64,000 nt of DNA from Epiperipatus broadwayi (lineage: Eukaryota; Onychophora; Udeonychophora; Euonychophora; Peripatidae). This document shows, piece after piece, positions 12,683 through 29,685 of this stretch. A model generated the notes under the pieces. It ran no database searches and had not been told where the DNA came from. It saw nothing but the letters and a program-made list of their open reading frames with translations. A program made the translations under genes and the position numbers. Location: contig JAQFVV010006715.1 of the NCBI GenBank assembly GCA_028023455.1, positions 317,501 through 381,500 on the forward strand. The letters run 5' to 3'. Positions within the stretch are counted from its first letter, which is position 1, and every line of letters begins with the position of its first letter.

Positions 12683-13792
12683 CTACACTTCTGATGGGTA
12701 TGGCATTAGACTCCTAGCGTTGTACGCCCCTTTTTCACCATCTGGTGTAGTCAACCTGAAAGAATTTTCTCCTACTTTGCTAAAAATCTTATATGACCCC
12801 TCGTATAACTCAAGAAATTTCTTAAATTGATTTCTTTGAAGGTTGCTAACATGGGGTGTTCTAACAAGAACTAAATCATCAACTTTGAAGGGATGTGGTC
12901 TATTATGGGATTTTTTTACTCTCTTAGCACCCATAATATGTAGCTTTACTTTAGCTTGATTTATATCTTGATTTATATCTATTGGCTCTCTTATCATAGG
13001 TATAGGTGTTTGAATTAGTAAATTTTCATGTTTGCCATAGTGTAGACAGATAGGTGTAAAACCTGTGGATTCATTGCAAGTACTGTTTATATAATTAATA
13101 ACCTCAGAGAGTTTATGAACCCATTGTTTATGATCATCGGCTACATAAACCCTGAATAATCTACTGAGCTCCTGCATAACACGTTCACAGGGATTAGACT
13201 ATGGGTTTCTAATGGAGCTCATAATATGTTTGAGGTGTTGAGTTCGAATCCACTCATTCCATCTACCAGATATAAAAGCGGTTGCATGACCAGTAAGAAT
13301 TATTTCTGGCTTTCCACCTAAAGGGAATTGGTAATCAAGCATGCATTTGATTACATAATGAGCGCTGGTTTTAGGTACAGGATAGGCTGAGACTAGCTTA
13401 CTAAAAACATCATATGTTAGAAGTATAAATTTCTGACAATTGAATGGTAGAAGGGGCCCATAAAAATCGATCGCTAATAATTCATTAGGACGATCTGGAA
13501 TAATGGGCTGCATGATTCCCACGTAAGATTTACTGCAATGTTTAGATTTTAGACATATATTACACGTTTTAATCTTTTTAATTACACGTTTATACATTTT
13601 ATTCCAAAAAAATATCAATTTTAAAACATACATAATTTTTGGTGCAACATAGTGCCCATAGCTATTATGAACATACACGATCAGTTTATCAATCATGGAG
13701 TTAGGGACAACTATCCTCCATGATTCCCCCTGATTAGAATTTATATTATACATAAGCAAATTTTGATAAATTTTATACTTTCTAAAAATCAT
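12683..13792 (-). pseudogene. pol: Integrase part of gypsy pol (broken)
   Basis: Two minus-strand frames, 13792-13199 and 13177-12683, together make a Ty3/gypsy integrase. Visible in order: a zinc-binding HNSYGH...CNIC (H-x4-H, C-x2-C), the first core acidic residue in LLAIDFYGPL, a second motif reading ILTGHATAF in which the usual Asp is Gly, and the third motif ending in CERVMQELSR with its Glu. The C-terminal part (LYEGSYKI...NARSLMPY) fits the usual integrase tail. An in-frame amber codon (13196-13198) separates the second and third core motifs. Upstream, a one-base frame difference near 13800 and another amber codon near 13863 separate this from RNase H. With a lost catalytic Asp and stops, this integrase is dead. 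Confidence 0.9.
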
Positions 13793-13865
13793 TTTAACTT
13801 TTACTGTTTATATTATCATGATTATTTAAGATAGTCATGATCCTATTTAATCTGATATCCTGACT

Positions 13866-14570
13866 CTAAATCATAGTGAGATTATTATAATCATCAGCTA
13901 TAGATTCATTCCTAACCAAATCTACATTACTTACAATTATGTTTTGACTATTGAGATTTTGTGACATTAAACAGATAGGGTGGCGACTAAGAATATCAGC
14001 AGGGATATTCTGTCTCCCTTCAATATAGAGTACTCTATAATTGAACTGTTGGAGATATAAGCTCCACCTAATAAGTCTCTCATTACTGAGGTAGCTTTTA
14101 TTTAAAAACTCTAAGCTTCTATGGTCGGTCAATACAATCACACTAGAACCTAATAAAAATTGCCTTAATTTCTGAAAAGCCCAGACAACAGCTAGGGTTT
14201 CCTTTTCAGTTATAGTGTAGTTCAACTCAGCACCTCTCAGATGTCTGCTCAAGAAGTACAATACATGAGGTACCTGATCCTCATCGAGTTGAAATAACAC
14301 TACACCCAGACCATAGTAACTGCTATCTGTTTGCACATAAAATGTTTTATTGAAATCAGGATATATTAAAATTACGTGTTTTAAAAATTTATTTTTAATC
14401 AAATTAAATTCACTATCATGATTAGTGGTCCACTTCCACCTCTCAGCCTTTTTTAGCAATTTGGATAAATGTATAGTGTCCTCAGCAAAATTTTGATAAA
14501 AGCGGTTGTAGTAATTACACAACCCAAAAAATGATTCAGTTGCTTTACAGTTTTTGGTGTGGGAAAGCAT
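13866..14570 (-). pseudogene. pol: RNase H part of gypsy pol (out of frame with RT)
   Basis: This frame overlaps the end of the RT frame and continues it after a shift: FFGLCNYYNRFYQNF picks up where the RT frame loses sense (about 14520-14530), consistent with a one-base deletion next to a T/G run. It contains the RT connection and RNase H with the acidic residues visible in FYVQTDSSYYGLG, ETLAVVWAF and LTDHRSLEFL, and the common ADILSRHP motif near the end. All these residues look intact. It stops with TAG at 13863-13865, and sense-like sequence continues past the stop. A sequencing indel cannot be excluded for the frameshift. Confidence 0.9.
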
Positions 14571-15946
14571 TGAATAGCTGCAATCTTTTCTGGATGGAGC
14601 TGGATGCCATGCTCATATATTAAATGTCCCAGAAAAGTAATTTCTTTAGCTGCTATTAAACACTTTTCCAAATTAATTTTGACATTTTTCATAGCGCATT
14701 CATTAAAAAACATTTCTAAGTGTTGGAGATGCTCTTCTAAACTGTCAGAAGCAATGACGATATCGTCCACATACATGATGATTTTTTCCTTTAATTGCTT
14801 TGAAAAAATCATGTTCAAACATCTGATTAAGCCAACACTGCTATTAATGAGACCAAAAGGCATCCGTCTGAAAACATACGACTGGCCTTGAAAACGAAAT
14901 GCTGTGTATTGCTGATCATTCTCATGTAACGGTATTTGCCAATAACTAGCTGTTAAATCAAATGTAGAGAAAATTGACCTCTTATGAAACTTAGTTAGGA
15001 GCTCAAGTATGGGTGGAGGAATGTCATGCTCTGGCACAGTTATAGTATTTAACATGCGAGCATCCAAACATAACCTAATATTGCCATCCTTCTTCTTTAC
15101 AATAACCAATGGGTTTACATAAAGAGAAGGACACTTTTTTATTATTTCCCACTCTAGCATCATGTCTATTTGACTCTGTACCTCGTCCTTATATTGGTAA
15201 GGGATCGGGTACATCTTTTGATGGAAACGATCATTACACTTCAATTTAATACGATGGGTATATCCCTCTATTATACCAGGGATTTTAGAAAAAATGCCTT
15301 CAAAGCTATACATTAATTGATATAATTTCTCACTTAATTTAGAATCGACTGCATAAATATGTTCAATTTTTACCTTTATGCTAGCATCGATCAATGTATT
15401 ATGGATGCATAGTAATTGATTAGAAAGGTTATGCACACCATATTCAAAATTAAGCCTTTCTTTCTTACAAGTAAAAATTTTGTTATAAAAATCTATTTGA
15501 CAATCATTTAAAATCATGAAGTCAGCACCTATTATGGTTTCATGTATCAATCCAGGCATAATAAGAAAAACATGCCCAAATTCTGTGTTATTAATTTTGA
15601 AGGTAATCCAAACTTGTTTATTTGTTAATTTCGTTCTCTTTCCATTTGCCAGAGTTACTTGTATTTGTTTTACTGGCAATGAAGGTATATCACCTTTTAT
15701 GCATATCAGATTTTTATAAGTTGACTCTGATAAGATGGAAGCTTGGCTTCCGGAGTGAATCAATGCTTCAACTTTTATATTTTCAATATTTAAAATTACA
15801 ACTGGACATTGATACGTTATAGACGGTTCACCTATAGTAAAAGGTTCTAAAAAATCAATGTCTAAATCTAAAGTATTTAGCATCCACATCTGATCATTCC
15901 CCATTTTGTTAGCACTGGGTCCTTGCAAAGAGGAACTAATACACAA
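14453..15946 (-). pseudogene. pol: Protease-reverse transcriptase part of gypsy pol
   Basis: The frame has no ATG at its start; it is open from the -1 frame over the end of gag, so it is most simply translated as a gag-pol fusion. The N-terminal third is an aspartic protease in which the active-site Asp of the D-S-G motif is His (LIHSGSQAS). The reverse transcriptase follows: PSLYVNPLVIVKKKDG, RLCLDARMLN, FDLTASYWQIPL, RRMPFGLINSS, the catalytic IMYVDDIVIASD with both aspartates, and TFLGH. The last roughly 40 residues are out of frame because of an apparent one-base deletion, after which the RNase H frame takes over. RT itself looks intact, but protease does not, and the downstream breaks make pol non-functional. 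Confidence 0.92.
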
Positions 15947-15954
15947 AGACCTTT

Positions 15955-18258
15955 TCAGTTTAACTTTTTCTCACTTGTTTTAACATTCGGTCTTTTTAAA
16001 ATTGTAGTAATACCACTAGTAGAGGGTTGACTATTTTGTACCTCTACCCTACTCCTAGATTGATCAAATCTAACTGCTTTCTTAACATAGGGAGATACCC
16101 TATCTCTATCTCTAGAATTATATCTCCTCTTAAAACCTGCTTGAAATCTTTGACTATTATTGTCAATGTTAATATTTGATAACGGATAATTATTTCTTTC
16201 CCTATTTGCTTTGAATCTACTGTCTAAAGACGTTTCAGTGATTTCACGTGCGTCTAATATCTCTGACACATCTTCTATCGAATAACGGTCTGCTGCAATT
16301 AATAATTGCTCCACATTTCTGGGCAAATTATGGCGTACTATCCTGACTATCTGCCCTTCAGATAATGGACATGCAGTAAGCATTTTCAATCGGACAGCCT
16401 GGCTTCGAAAGAAACTAGTATAACTGCCCTTGTTAGAGTGATACTTTTCTTGAGTTATCTGGAACCTAATATTATCTTGTTTGTCTGCATTCCAGAAACT
16501 CCCTATAATTAAATACATAAAGTCGCCATAAGTATTTGGCTTTTCAAAGAGCGACTGCCACCAGTCTTTGGCAGTGCCACCTAAATGATTACTACAGATG
16601 GCTAATTTTTCCTTTTTTGTTAGGACACATATTGAAAATAGCTCATCTAAACTATTCAGAAACTCAGATGGGTTTTCGGTATAGTCTCCTCTAAACGGTT
16701 TGATCCTCATAAAGCATAATGCCATCGAGCTATTTGAACCACTGTCACAACTAATATTTTCCCTAACTGGTCTGCTGTCTATTTCTTTAACATTAGTATG
16801 TTCTAATTGGTTATTCTCACCTTTTCTTAGACATTCTATTCTATCTATTGGGAATGGAGTTATACAGTTTTCATTTTTACTACTCAATACTTTTTCTTTG
16901 CCTAACTCTAAAGTTTTATTACTTATGGACTTAATCTCTTCTATTTGTTCATACACTTGTTGCAACTTTTCTTCAAAATTTATCTGTCCAATCACTTGTT
17001 CCATATATAACTTCTGTTCATTTTTAAGCTTATCCAAGTTTTGATCTACTATTTCTCTACACTCATTATTATTCTTTTCCAACTGCTGTGCCTGTTCTTT
17101 TACATCTTTCTGTAAACGCTTCATATTCTCACCAACTTTAGATCTATACTTATGTTCATCATCTTTCTGAATACCAATATCTTTTAATTTCTCAACCAAA
17201 TCTTGTTCTATTTCTTCCTTTACATCTATCCTAGATTGCACTATCAAATCCTTGAAATTCTCTACTAATTCTTTCTCCATTTCATCTTTCACAATTATTC
17301 TGGTCTGCACTACCTCTTCCTTTACAATTTTAAAATTTTCATCCATACGACCTATATGATCTTTTATTTCACCAATTTCGCGATCAACATCTGATTTATT
17401 ACTATTAAGCTTCAGATTTATGTTGCTATTGCTTATCTGACACTGATTAATAGATTCTTCTATTTGCTTATTCAAACCCTTTATAGTATTTTCAGATAAT
17501 TCGGAAAACTTATTTTTTAGCAATTCCTGATTCTTATAATCTATGTGCTCTATTTCCTCCTTTAAAGAACCAATGACTTTTTCATTGCTATCAAATCTCA
17601 AATCCAAATTATTAAATTTATCTTGTACTTCCACCTTAAAATCTTCTACCATCTTACAGGTTTCATTAAGTTTTTGATTCATACTTTCTACACAAGTTCT
17701 GATTTCATTACTATTTTTATCCACATTTTCACTAAGAGATTCTAATCTTATATTTGTCTTATTTAGGTTTTCATTAAGAGACTCAATATTTCTACTCATA
17801 TTTTCATTAAGAGCTTTTGTATCCTCTCTATTTTTATTCATATTTTCATTAAGAGCTTTTGTATCCTCTCTATTTTTATTCATATTTTCATTAAAAACAT
17901 TAAATTTTATATTAATTTTATTCATATTTTCATTAATCTCTTCTCTATTTTTATTCATATTTTCATTCATCTGTTCTCTATTTTTTCTATTATCTTTTTT
18001 CATCTCCTTCATCATCAATAACAGTTGAGATATTTGGGAGTTTTCTACATCCTTGTTAGGCACTATTATCTTTTCTTCCACTATTTTAATTTCCATAACC
18101 TCTTCTTTTATCTTACTATCTATAATTTGGACACTATCTACAACTGTTTCCATTTCAATTAAGTTTTCTATTTCGCGTTTCTCCTGACAACTTTCATCGA
18201 CAATAAACTCAGATATTTCACTCTCTAAATTATTATCTTGATTATTCATTTTTTTCAA
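15955..18258 (-). CDS. gag: Gag of the giant-LTR gypsy element (767 codons)
   Basis: An uninterrupted frame from ATG to TGA. Residues 1-90 are acidic and charged. Residues about 90-440 are strongly helical and charged with heptad-like spacing, predicted coiled coil, including a near-perfect 14-residue repeat (ALNENMNKNREDTK). Residues about 515-665 match the retrotransposon Gag core: MRIKPFRGDY, LNSLDELFSI, KDWWQSLFEKP, FWNADKQ, LTACPLSEGQIVRIV. The tail (about 680-767) is Arg/Lys-rich with no CCHC zinc knuckle, so RNA binding would rest on basic residues. It should form the particle shell; the long coiled coil in front is unusual. It ends in a candidate -1 slip site that joins pol. Homologous cores appear at 25268 and 36848. 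Confidence 0.92.
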   Translation of the reverse strand: MKKMNNQDNNLESEISEFIVDESCQEKREIENLIEMETVVDSVQIIDSKIKEEVMEIKIVEEKIIVPNKDVENSQISQLLLMMKEMKKDNRKNREQMNENMNKNREEINENMNKINIKFNVFNENMNKNREDTKALNENMNKNREDTKALNENMSRNIESLNENLNKTNIRLESLSENVDKNSNEIRTCVESMNQKLNETCKMVEDFKVEVQDKFNNLDLRFDSNEKVIGSLKEEIEHIDYKNQELLKNKFSELSENTIKGLNKQIEESINQCQISNSNINLKLNSNKSDVDREIGEIKDHIGRMDENFKIVKEEVVQTRIIVKDEMEKELVENFKDLIVQSRIDVKEEIEQDLVEKLKDIGIQKDDEHKYRSKVGENMKRLQKDVKEQAQQLEKNNNECREIVDQNLDKLKNEQKLYMEQVIGQINFEEKLQQVYEQIEEIKSISNKTLELGKEKVLSSKNENCITPFPIDRIECLRKGENNQLEHTNVKEIDSRPVRENISCDSGSNSSMALCFMRIKPFRGDYTENPSEFLNSLDELFSICVLTKKEKLAICSNHLGGTAKDWWQSLFEKPNTYGDFMYLIIGSFWNADKQDNIRFQITQEKYHSNKGSYTSFFRSQAVRLKMLTACPLSEGQIVRIVRHNLPRNVEQLLIAADRYSIEDVSEILDAREITETSLDSRFKANRERNNYPLSNINIDNNSQRFQAGFKRRYNSRDRDRVSPYVKKAVRFDQSRSRVEVQNSQPSTSGITTILKRPNVKTSEKKLN
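15958..15964 (-). promoter_or_regulatory. Candidate -1 ribosomal frameshift site G_TTA_AAC at the gag stop
   Basis: On the minus strand the last gag codons are AAG TTA AAC TGA. The heptamer GTTAAAC lies in the zero frame exactly as N_NNX_XXY slip sites do, immediately before the gag TGA (15955-15957). The pol frame is the -1 frame and is open from this point (GTT AAA CTG AAA AGG ...), and pol has no ATG at its start. G_UUA_AAC is the slip heptamer known from equine arteritis virus. I see only a weak possible stem downstream, so the stimulator is unproven. Confidence 0.7.
17800..17925 (-). repeat. 42-bp tandem repeat inside gag
   Basis: Units begin at 17800, 17842 and 17884; the first two are identical and the third is partial and diverged. 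The 42-base period keeps frame and encodes a 14-residue helical unit, so the coiled coil can lengthen by unit duplication. Confidence 0.85.
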
Positions 18259-19000
18259 ATATGCTTTTTCTCAAAATTCAACATTTAAACAATATATTAC
18301 TATTAATTTTTCAAAAAAATAGTTCCTTACCAGCCTCTTTTATCCCCATCTAACCATCACCCACAATAAACTATAGATAATACCTCCTTTACACCTTATA
18401 CAATCTAATCCTAATAACAATAACGATTAACACATTACGTGTGTCACAACATTATTTCCCACATGCATGATTCACAGATATTTTGCACATATTAAAGCAT
18501 TTTCAAAATACATTTTTAATGTTTCAATAATTGACATGGTCATAGTATATACTAAATAATCATTAGCAACATATGCATATTTTAAAGTTTTATTTGTTAA
18601 TCGTTTTACAAATAATATAATACTATTTTTAAGTAATCAGATTATCTACCACATAAAATTGCAATATTTTTAGTAATAAACACTTAGTTCATTATAATAA
18701 TCAAATCCCAAATAATTATTGCTATAATAAAATATTAAATTATCTCTCTTCTGTGAGATATACTATCAATAATCCCTAAAGTTACGTGAACAAATTCGAA
18801 TACTAACTATTGTATTATATATTTTTAATTACTTTCCTAATATATCTCGTAGCCTAAATGTTTGGGTATCACAATCTGAACTATCGATTGTATTCCCAAC
18901 TACACATCGTGCAGTCACATTGGAAGAGCAAAATCTAACCGAGACTTCCCCATGTCATGTAAACCCATTATACTCTCCCATTTTAAACACTCAGGCCCAA
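18259..19000 (-). other. Leader between primer site and gag
   Basis: About 740 bases of AT-rich untranslated leader with no reading frame of note. It would carry packaging signals if the element has them, but none can be recognised here. Confidence 0.6.
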
Positions 19001-19016
19001 CACGTTGCTGGAGCCA
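19001..19016 (-). promoter_or_regulatory. Primer binding site candidate
   Basis: On the minus strand TGGCTCCAGCAACGTG starts a few bases after the end of the 5' LTR. A leading TGG pairs with the CCA end of a tRNA, as in LTR retrotransposons. I cannot name the tRNA without a search. Confidence 0.7.
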
Positions 19017-19021
19017 TAATC

Positions 19022-25222
<6,201 letters not shown>

Positions 25223-25720
25223 AGAATCAGAAAGTGACAAAAAAATCCATCAAACTCTCAGTACTCTTTGATCCACATTATAGAATTTTATGGTGAATGG
25301 TGGAAGGATTCTTATGAACATAGATATAGTTTATCTGATGCTTTTTCAATAGAAACTCTGGATGATATACAAAAAATGTCCATTGCTCATCACCATTTAA
25401 AAGCTGTTGCCAAGGACTCGTGGGACATGCTAGAGAAAAAGCCTATAACATTTGATGAATATTATTGCAGACTGCTATAACATTCTGGGGTGAAGCATGG
25501 CAAGAAATCTTGTTATGTAATCTTAAAAAATAGCATTTTCCAATAAATAATGGAAACACATTTGCCCAGTTTTTTTTTTTTTTACAACAGTCAAACAAAT
25601 TTCACTTGTTATCTAATTTTACTTGCCAGAGTCTCAAAGTATTTGTATGATAGGACATAACATGCCATGAGAGGTTTAAGAGTTTATGATTTGAAGTCAA
25701 ATTGTTAGTATCCATGAAAT
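25223..25720 (+). pseudogene. Decayed retrotransposon Gag core
   Basis: The frame 25268-25480 aligns with the Gag core at residues 515-600 of the intact element: FYGEWWKDSY against FRGDYTENPS, LSDAFSI against LDELFSI, and HHLKAVAKDSWDMLEKKPITF against the HLGGTAKDWWQSLFEKPNTY region. After the stop, similarity continues in shifted frames (about 25470-25700). Isolated, frame-broken and without visible LTRs or pol, it is an old fragment of a related gypsy lineage. Confidence 0.75.
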
Positions 25721-26052
25721 GACGATTTTCTTAGAGACAGTGAAAAAAGATTTTAGGTTACAAAGCCTGAGTAACAGAAAGGATCATTCAGCCCTAGCTG
25801 TTAACCAAATGACTAATTTACTCCCTGAGAAAGATAATGAGGACCATCAGATAACTCATCTATGCCCATCATCAACATAAAGTTGGAGGATAGCAAAGTA
25901 ACATATGAATTTAGACTTATTTGTACAGATAATAGTACTCATGCTCACGCTATTCTCTTGGAGTCTGCTAATTATTAAAGTTAAATAAATATAAAAATGT
26001 ATCAGATGTAAGTAAAGAAATTTTTTATTGACTTTTTTTTTGAAGTGGTAAA
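25721..26052. other. Spacer, nothing recognised
   Basis: AT-rich DNA between the gag fragment and repeat B copy 2. No gene or repeat partner seen. Confidence 0.4.
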
Positions 26053-28847
26053 AAATGAATCTGTCGGATCTAAGCTCTATCCGAGCTTCACGATAACCCA
26101 CCTGTAGCCTAATTCAAACCTTGTCACTAACATTGAATGATTCTGAATATGATGAGGATTTATGCTATTCGATACATACTAGTTTCGCCTAAAACAGATT
26201 ATTATTTAAACATTTATTAAAGTCAATTATTTTATGTTTAAAATTATTTGTATTATTAATAATCTTGTGATAATTTTTTTCATATATATATTTGTTATAA
26301 AGTTTCATTACATCGGAATAATTTATTTTGACTTTTACCATTTTGTTCAAATTTATGCGAGTAAAAGCTACATTCTTTTGTTAAGCTTTCAGATCGTCCT
26401 TTCCAAAGGACAATGAATAATTTTTATTAACTAGTTAAAATGATAAATTAAAATGTAAAGATGATTCTTAATTAAAATCGTTTATTCAGATTTTACAAAT
26501 TCATTTTCTACATAGAAAATGAATTCAAAATTAATGGATTTGAAAGTCTTATCAGAAGAATGGATCCGAAATCAATTAAAGAAATTTTTAACTTCTAATA
26601 ATTTAAAAGCTTTTGCCTGAAGGCATCCAAGTCAGAATGGGCAGGAAACTACAGGAGAAGTATAAATAGCCTGGAAAAGTTTATAAAAAAAGCCATTACA
26701 TTTTAGAAGAGTTGCTACCTGAAGCTGCATCAATTTTAATTATGATTTTTGATAGTCTTTTCAGCATAGTGTGTGGCTAATTTTGGAGATAAGATTGGTG
26801 GACCCCAATGTTCTCATTACATCTTCAAAATGCAGCTGTTAATTAGAGCTTTCAAAACCAATCATGAGCTGCTGAAATATTAAGGAAACAAATCCACGAA
26901 ATGCAATTCACATGAATGAAATGCGCAGTAAGGTTGTTTTCTCAACCCAAATGCACTCTGTTGTATAAAATAATGAAAAAGCCATGGAAGGACTGGTGAT
27001 ATCTCTATTTCATGAACTGCAACTTTCTGGTCTGTTTATGAACTCTACATTAAATCACATTTAAGGTTAACTACTGTTAGAATTTCTCATCAGTTTATAA
27101 TGTCTTAATTTCTATAGTAATTCTCTATTCTTATCTTTAGTCTTAAAAGTTATATTTTGTTAACTTTATTCTTCTTACTATGGCAGTTCGTTTTAACTAA
27201 ATTTATTTATATAGTTATTTGAATGATTATTAATATCATTTATTTTTAATAATATGCTAATAATACTTTCAACTCGATAATAATCTATTTCGCTAAACTT
27301 ATCTTATGAAAATAATATTGTATTAAAATTTATAGTTTAATTGTTGTCCATTACAGCTAAATTAATACAGTTTTATTAATTATCGAATTGAGGTCGTATT
27401 AATGTTTGATATTTTACCAATTACTGATAATAATTATTTGCCCATTTTATAACTTATGCTCCTGGCTATTTTATTTGAGTTCACAAGCTTATTTATACTC
27501 ATTGATAATATTTATAAATGTTTTACTAAAGGTTGATAAAGGAAATAAAATAAATATATTTTAATTTAAAATTCGTATTTTATATTAATATTCAGGGAGG
27601 GTGTGATATTTAGGTATGATTATTATAATTATATGATTGCGTTTAAGCACTTTTGTTCCAAACAAGTATGATTTTATTCTGACATGACCAGGTCATTATG
27701 TGAAGCATTTCTTATGTAATTTTGGCTTTCTTAATTAAACATGATGATCATTGAGTCATCATCATTTTAAACATTGCTAATGTGAGCCACTACCTCTAAC
27801 TCCTTAGGATTGTCACATTGGTGATATTATAGTTACTTTAAACATATAGGAAGTCATCACTTCTTCCTCATGGTTACTATATTGGAACACCAAAGGTTTG
27901 TGGCTGTGTCATGACCTAGCTTTCCCTGTGTTCCATGGTTCATTTACAGGGCAGAAAAGACTTGTTGAATACAAGCTGCCCTTCCATTTCTCAAATCACT
28001 GACAAACCATTACATTTCATGTTTGTTTTACTGCTCATAATGCGTTAGTACTGTTGTATTTCTCATTGTCCACAAAGCCCTAATTTTCAGCTCATAAATC
28101 GTAATGAATGGATTCCATTAAAGTCAAACAAGTTTATATTCATCTGTAATTTTAAATAAGTTCTATGTTAAATGTTGAAATCATTCTGCAAATATTTATC
28201 ATGCTCTTCGTGAGTTGAGTTATGGAAGTGTGAAAATGAATCAAACATATTTCTTTTATAAAAATAGAATCATAGTTTCTTTCTACATAAAATACCTTTA
28301 TTTACCTTTGTCTAATTGTCGGGGCATAGACATATAACGTTCTTTAATCCTTGTGTATTAATTATTGCATATGAGCATGACTGCCTCTAGTTATTGTAAA
28401 TTGTAATTCACGCTCCAAAGCCTAGAGATAATATATAATGCTTATCATAAACGTTAGAACAAATATTTACTTCTATTAAATATTTTATATAACATACTTG
28501 GTTTGACTTTCTTTATTATTTATTAATTATTTTTTAAATATTAATGCTCACTGTACGTATTGGCAACCAAAACATACATAAATGCATTTACTTACAAATA
28601 TCCATAGTCATTTTATTATGTGTTAGCTAGAATCAGATCAGGGGTCTCAGTAATCATCATATCCATTGAACTAATTTTTTGGCACATAGACATGTGCTGT
28701 CAATATGTATTGTTCATTAGATTTGATCTGATCTTGTGAATTGGGTTCGAATTCAGTTTGGTCTTTGATATAATTATGTCATTTAACTGGGTTTAAAGTC
28801 CAACTTCGGGTTTAGGTTGTGTTGGGTGGATAATATATTTGACCAGT

Positions 28848-28851
<4 letters not shown>
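26053..28851 (+). repeat. Dispersed repeat B, copy 2 (uninterrupted)
   Basis: Collinear with 1969-2183 plus 4027-6600, with many substitutions and small indels. It lacks the D/(TA)n/solo-LTR insertion of copy 1 and so shows the pre-insertion state, where only a short TATATATATA lies at the junction (about 26282-26292). It stops at a (TA)n tract at 28852. No coding capacity, no terminal inverted repeats, no recognised class. Confidence 0.75.

Positions 28852-28934
<83 letters not shown>
28852..28934. repeat. (TA)n with mirrored GAGGA/TCCTC
   Basis: Two TA runs separated by GAGGA (28901-28905); the next bases after the second run are TCCTC, so the flank is repeated in inverted form across the TA tract. 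Confidence 0.85.

Positions 28935-29685
<751 letters not shown>

Noticed and set aside
14604-17044. Plus-strand frames opposite gag and pol
   Set aside because: Antisense shadows of the retrotransposon genes.
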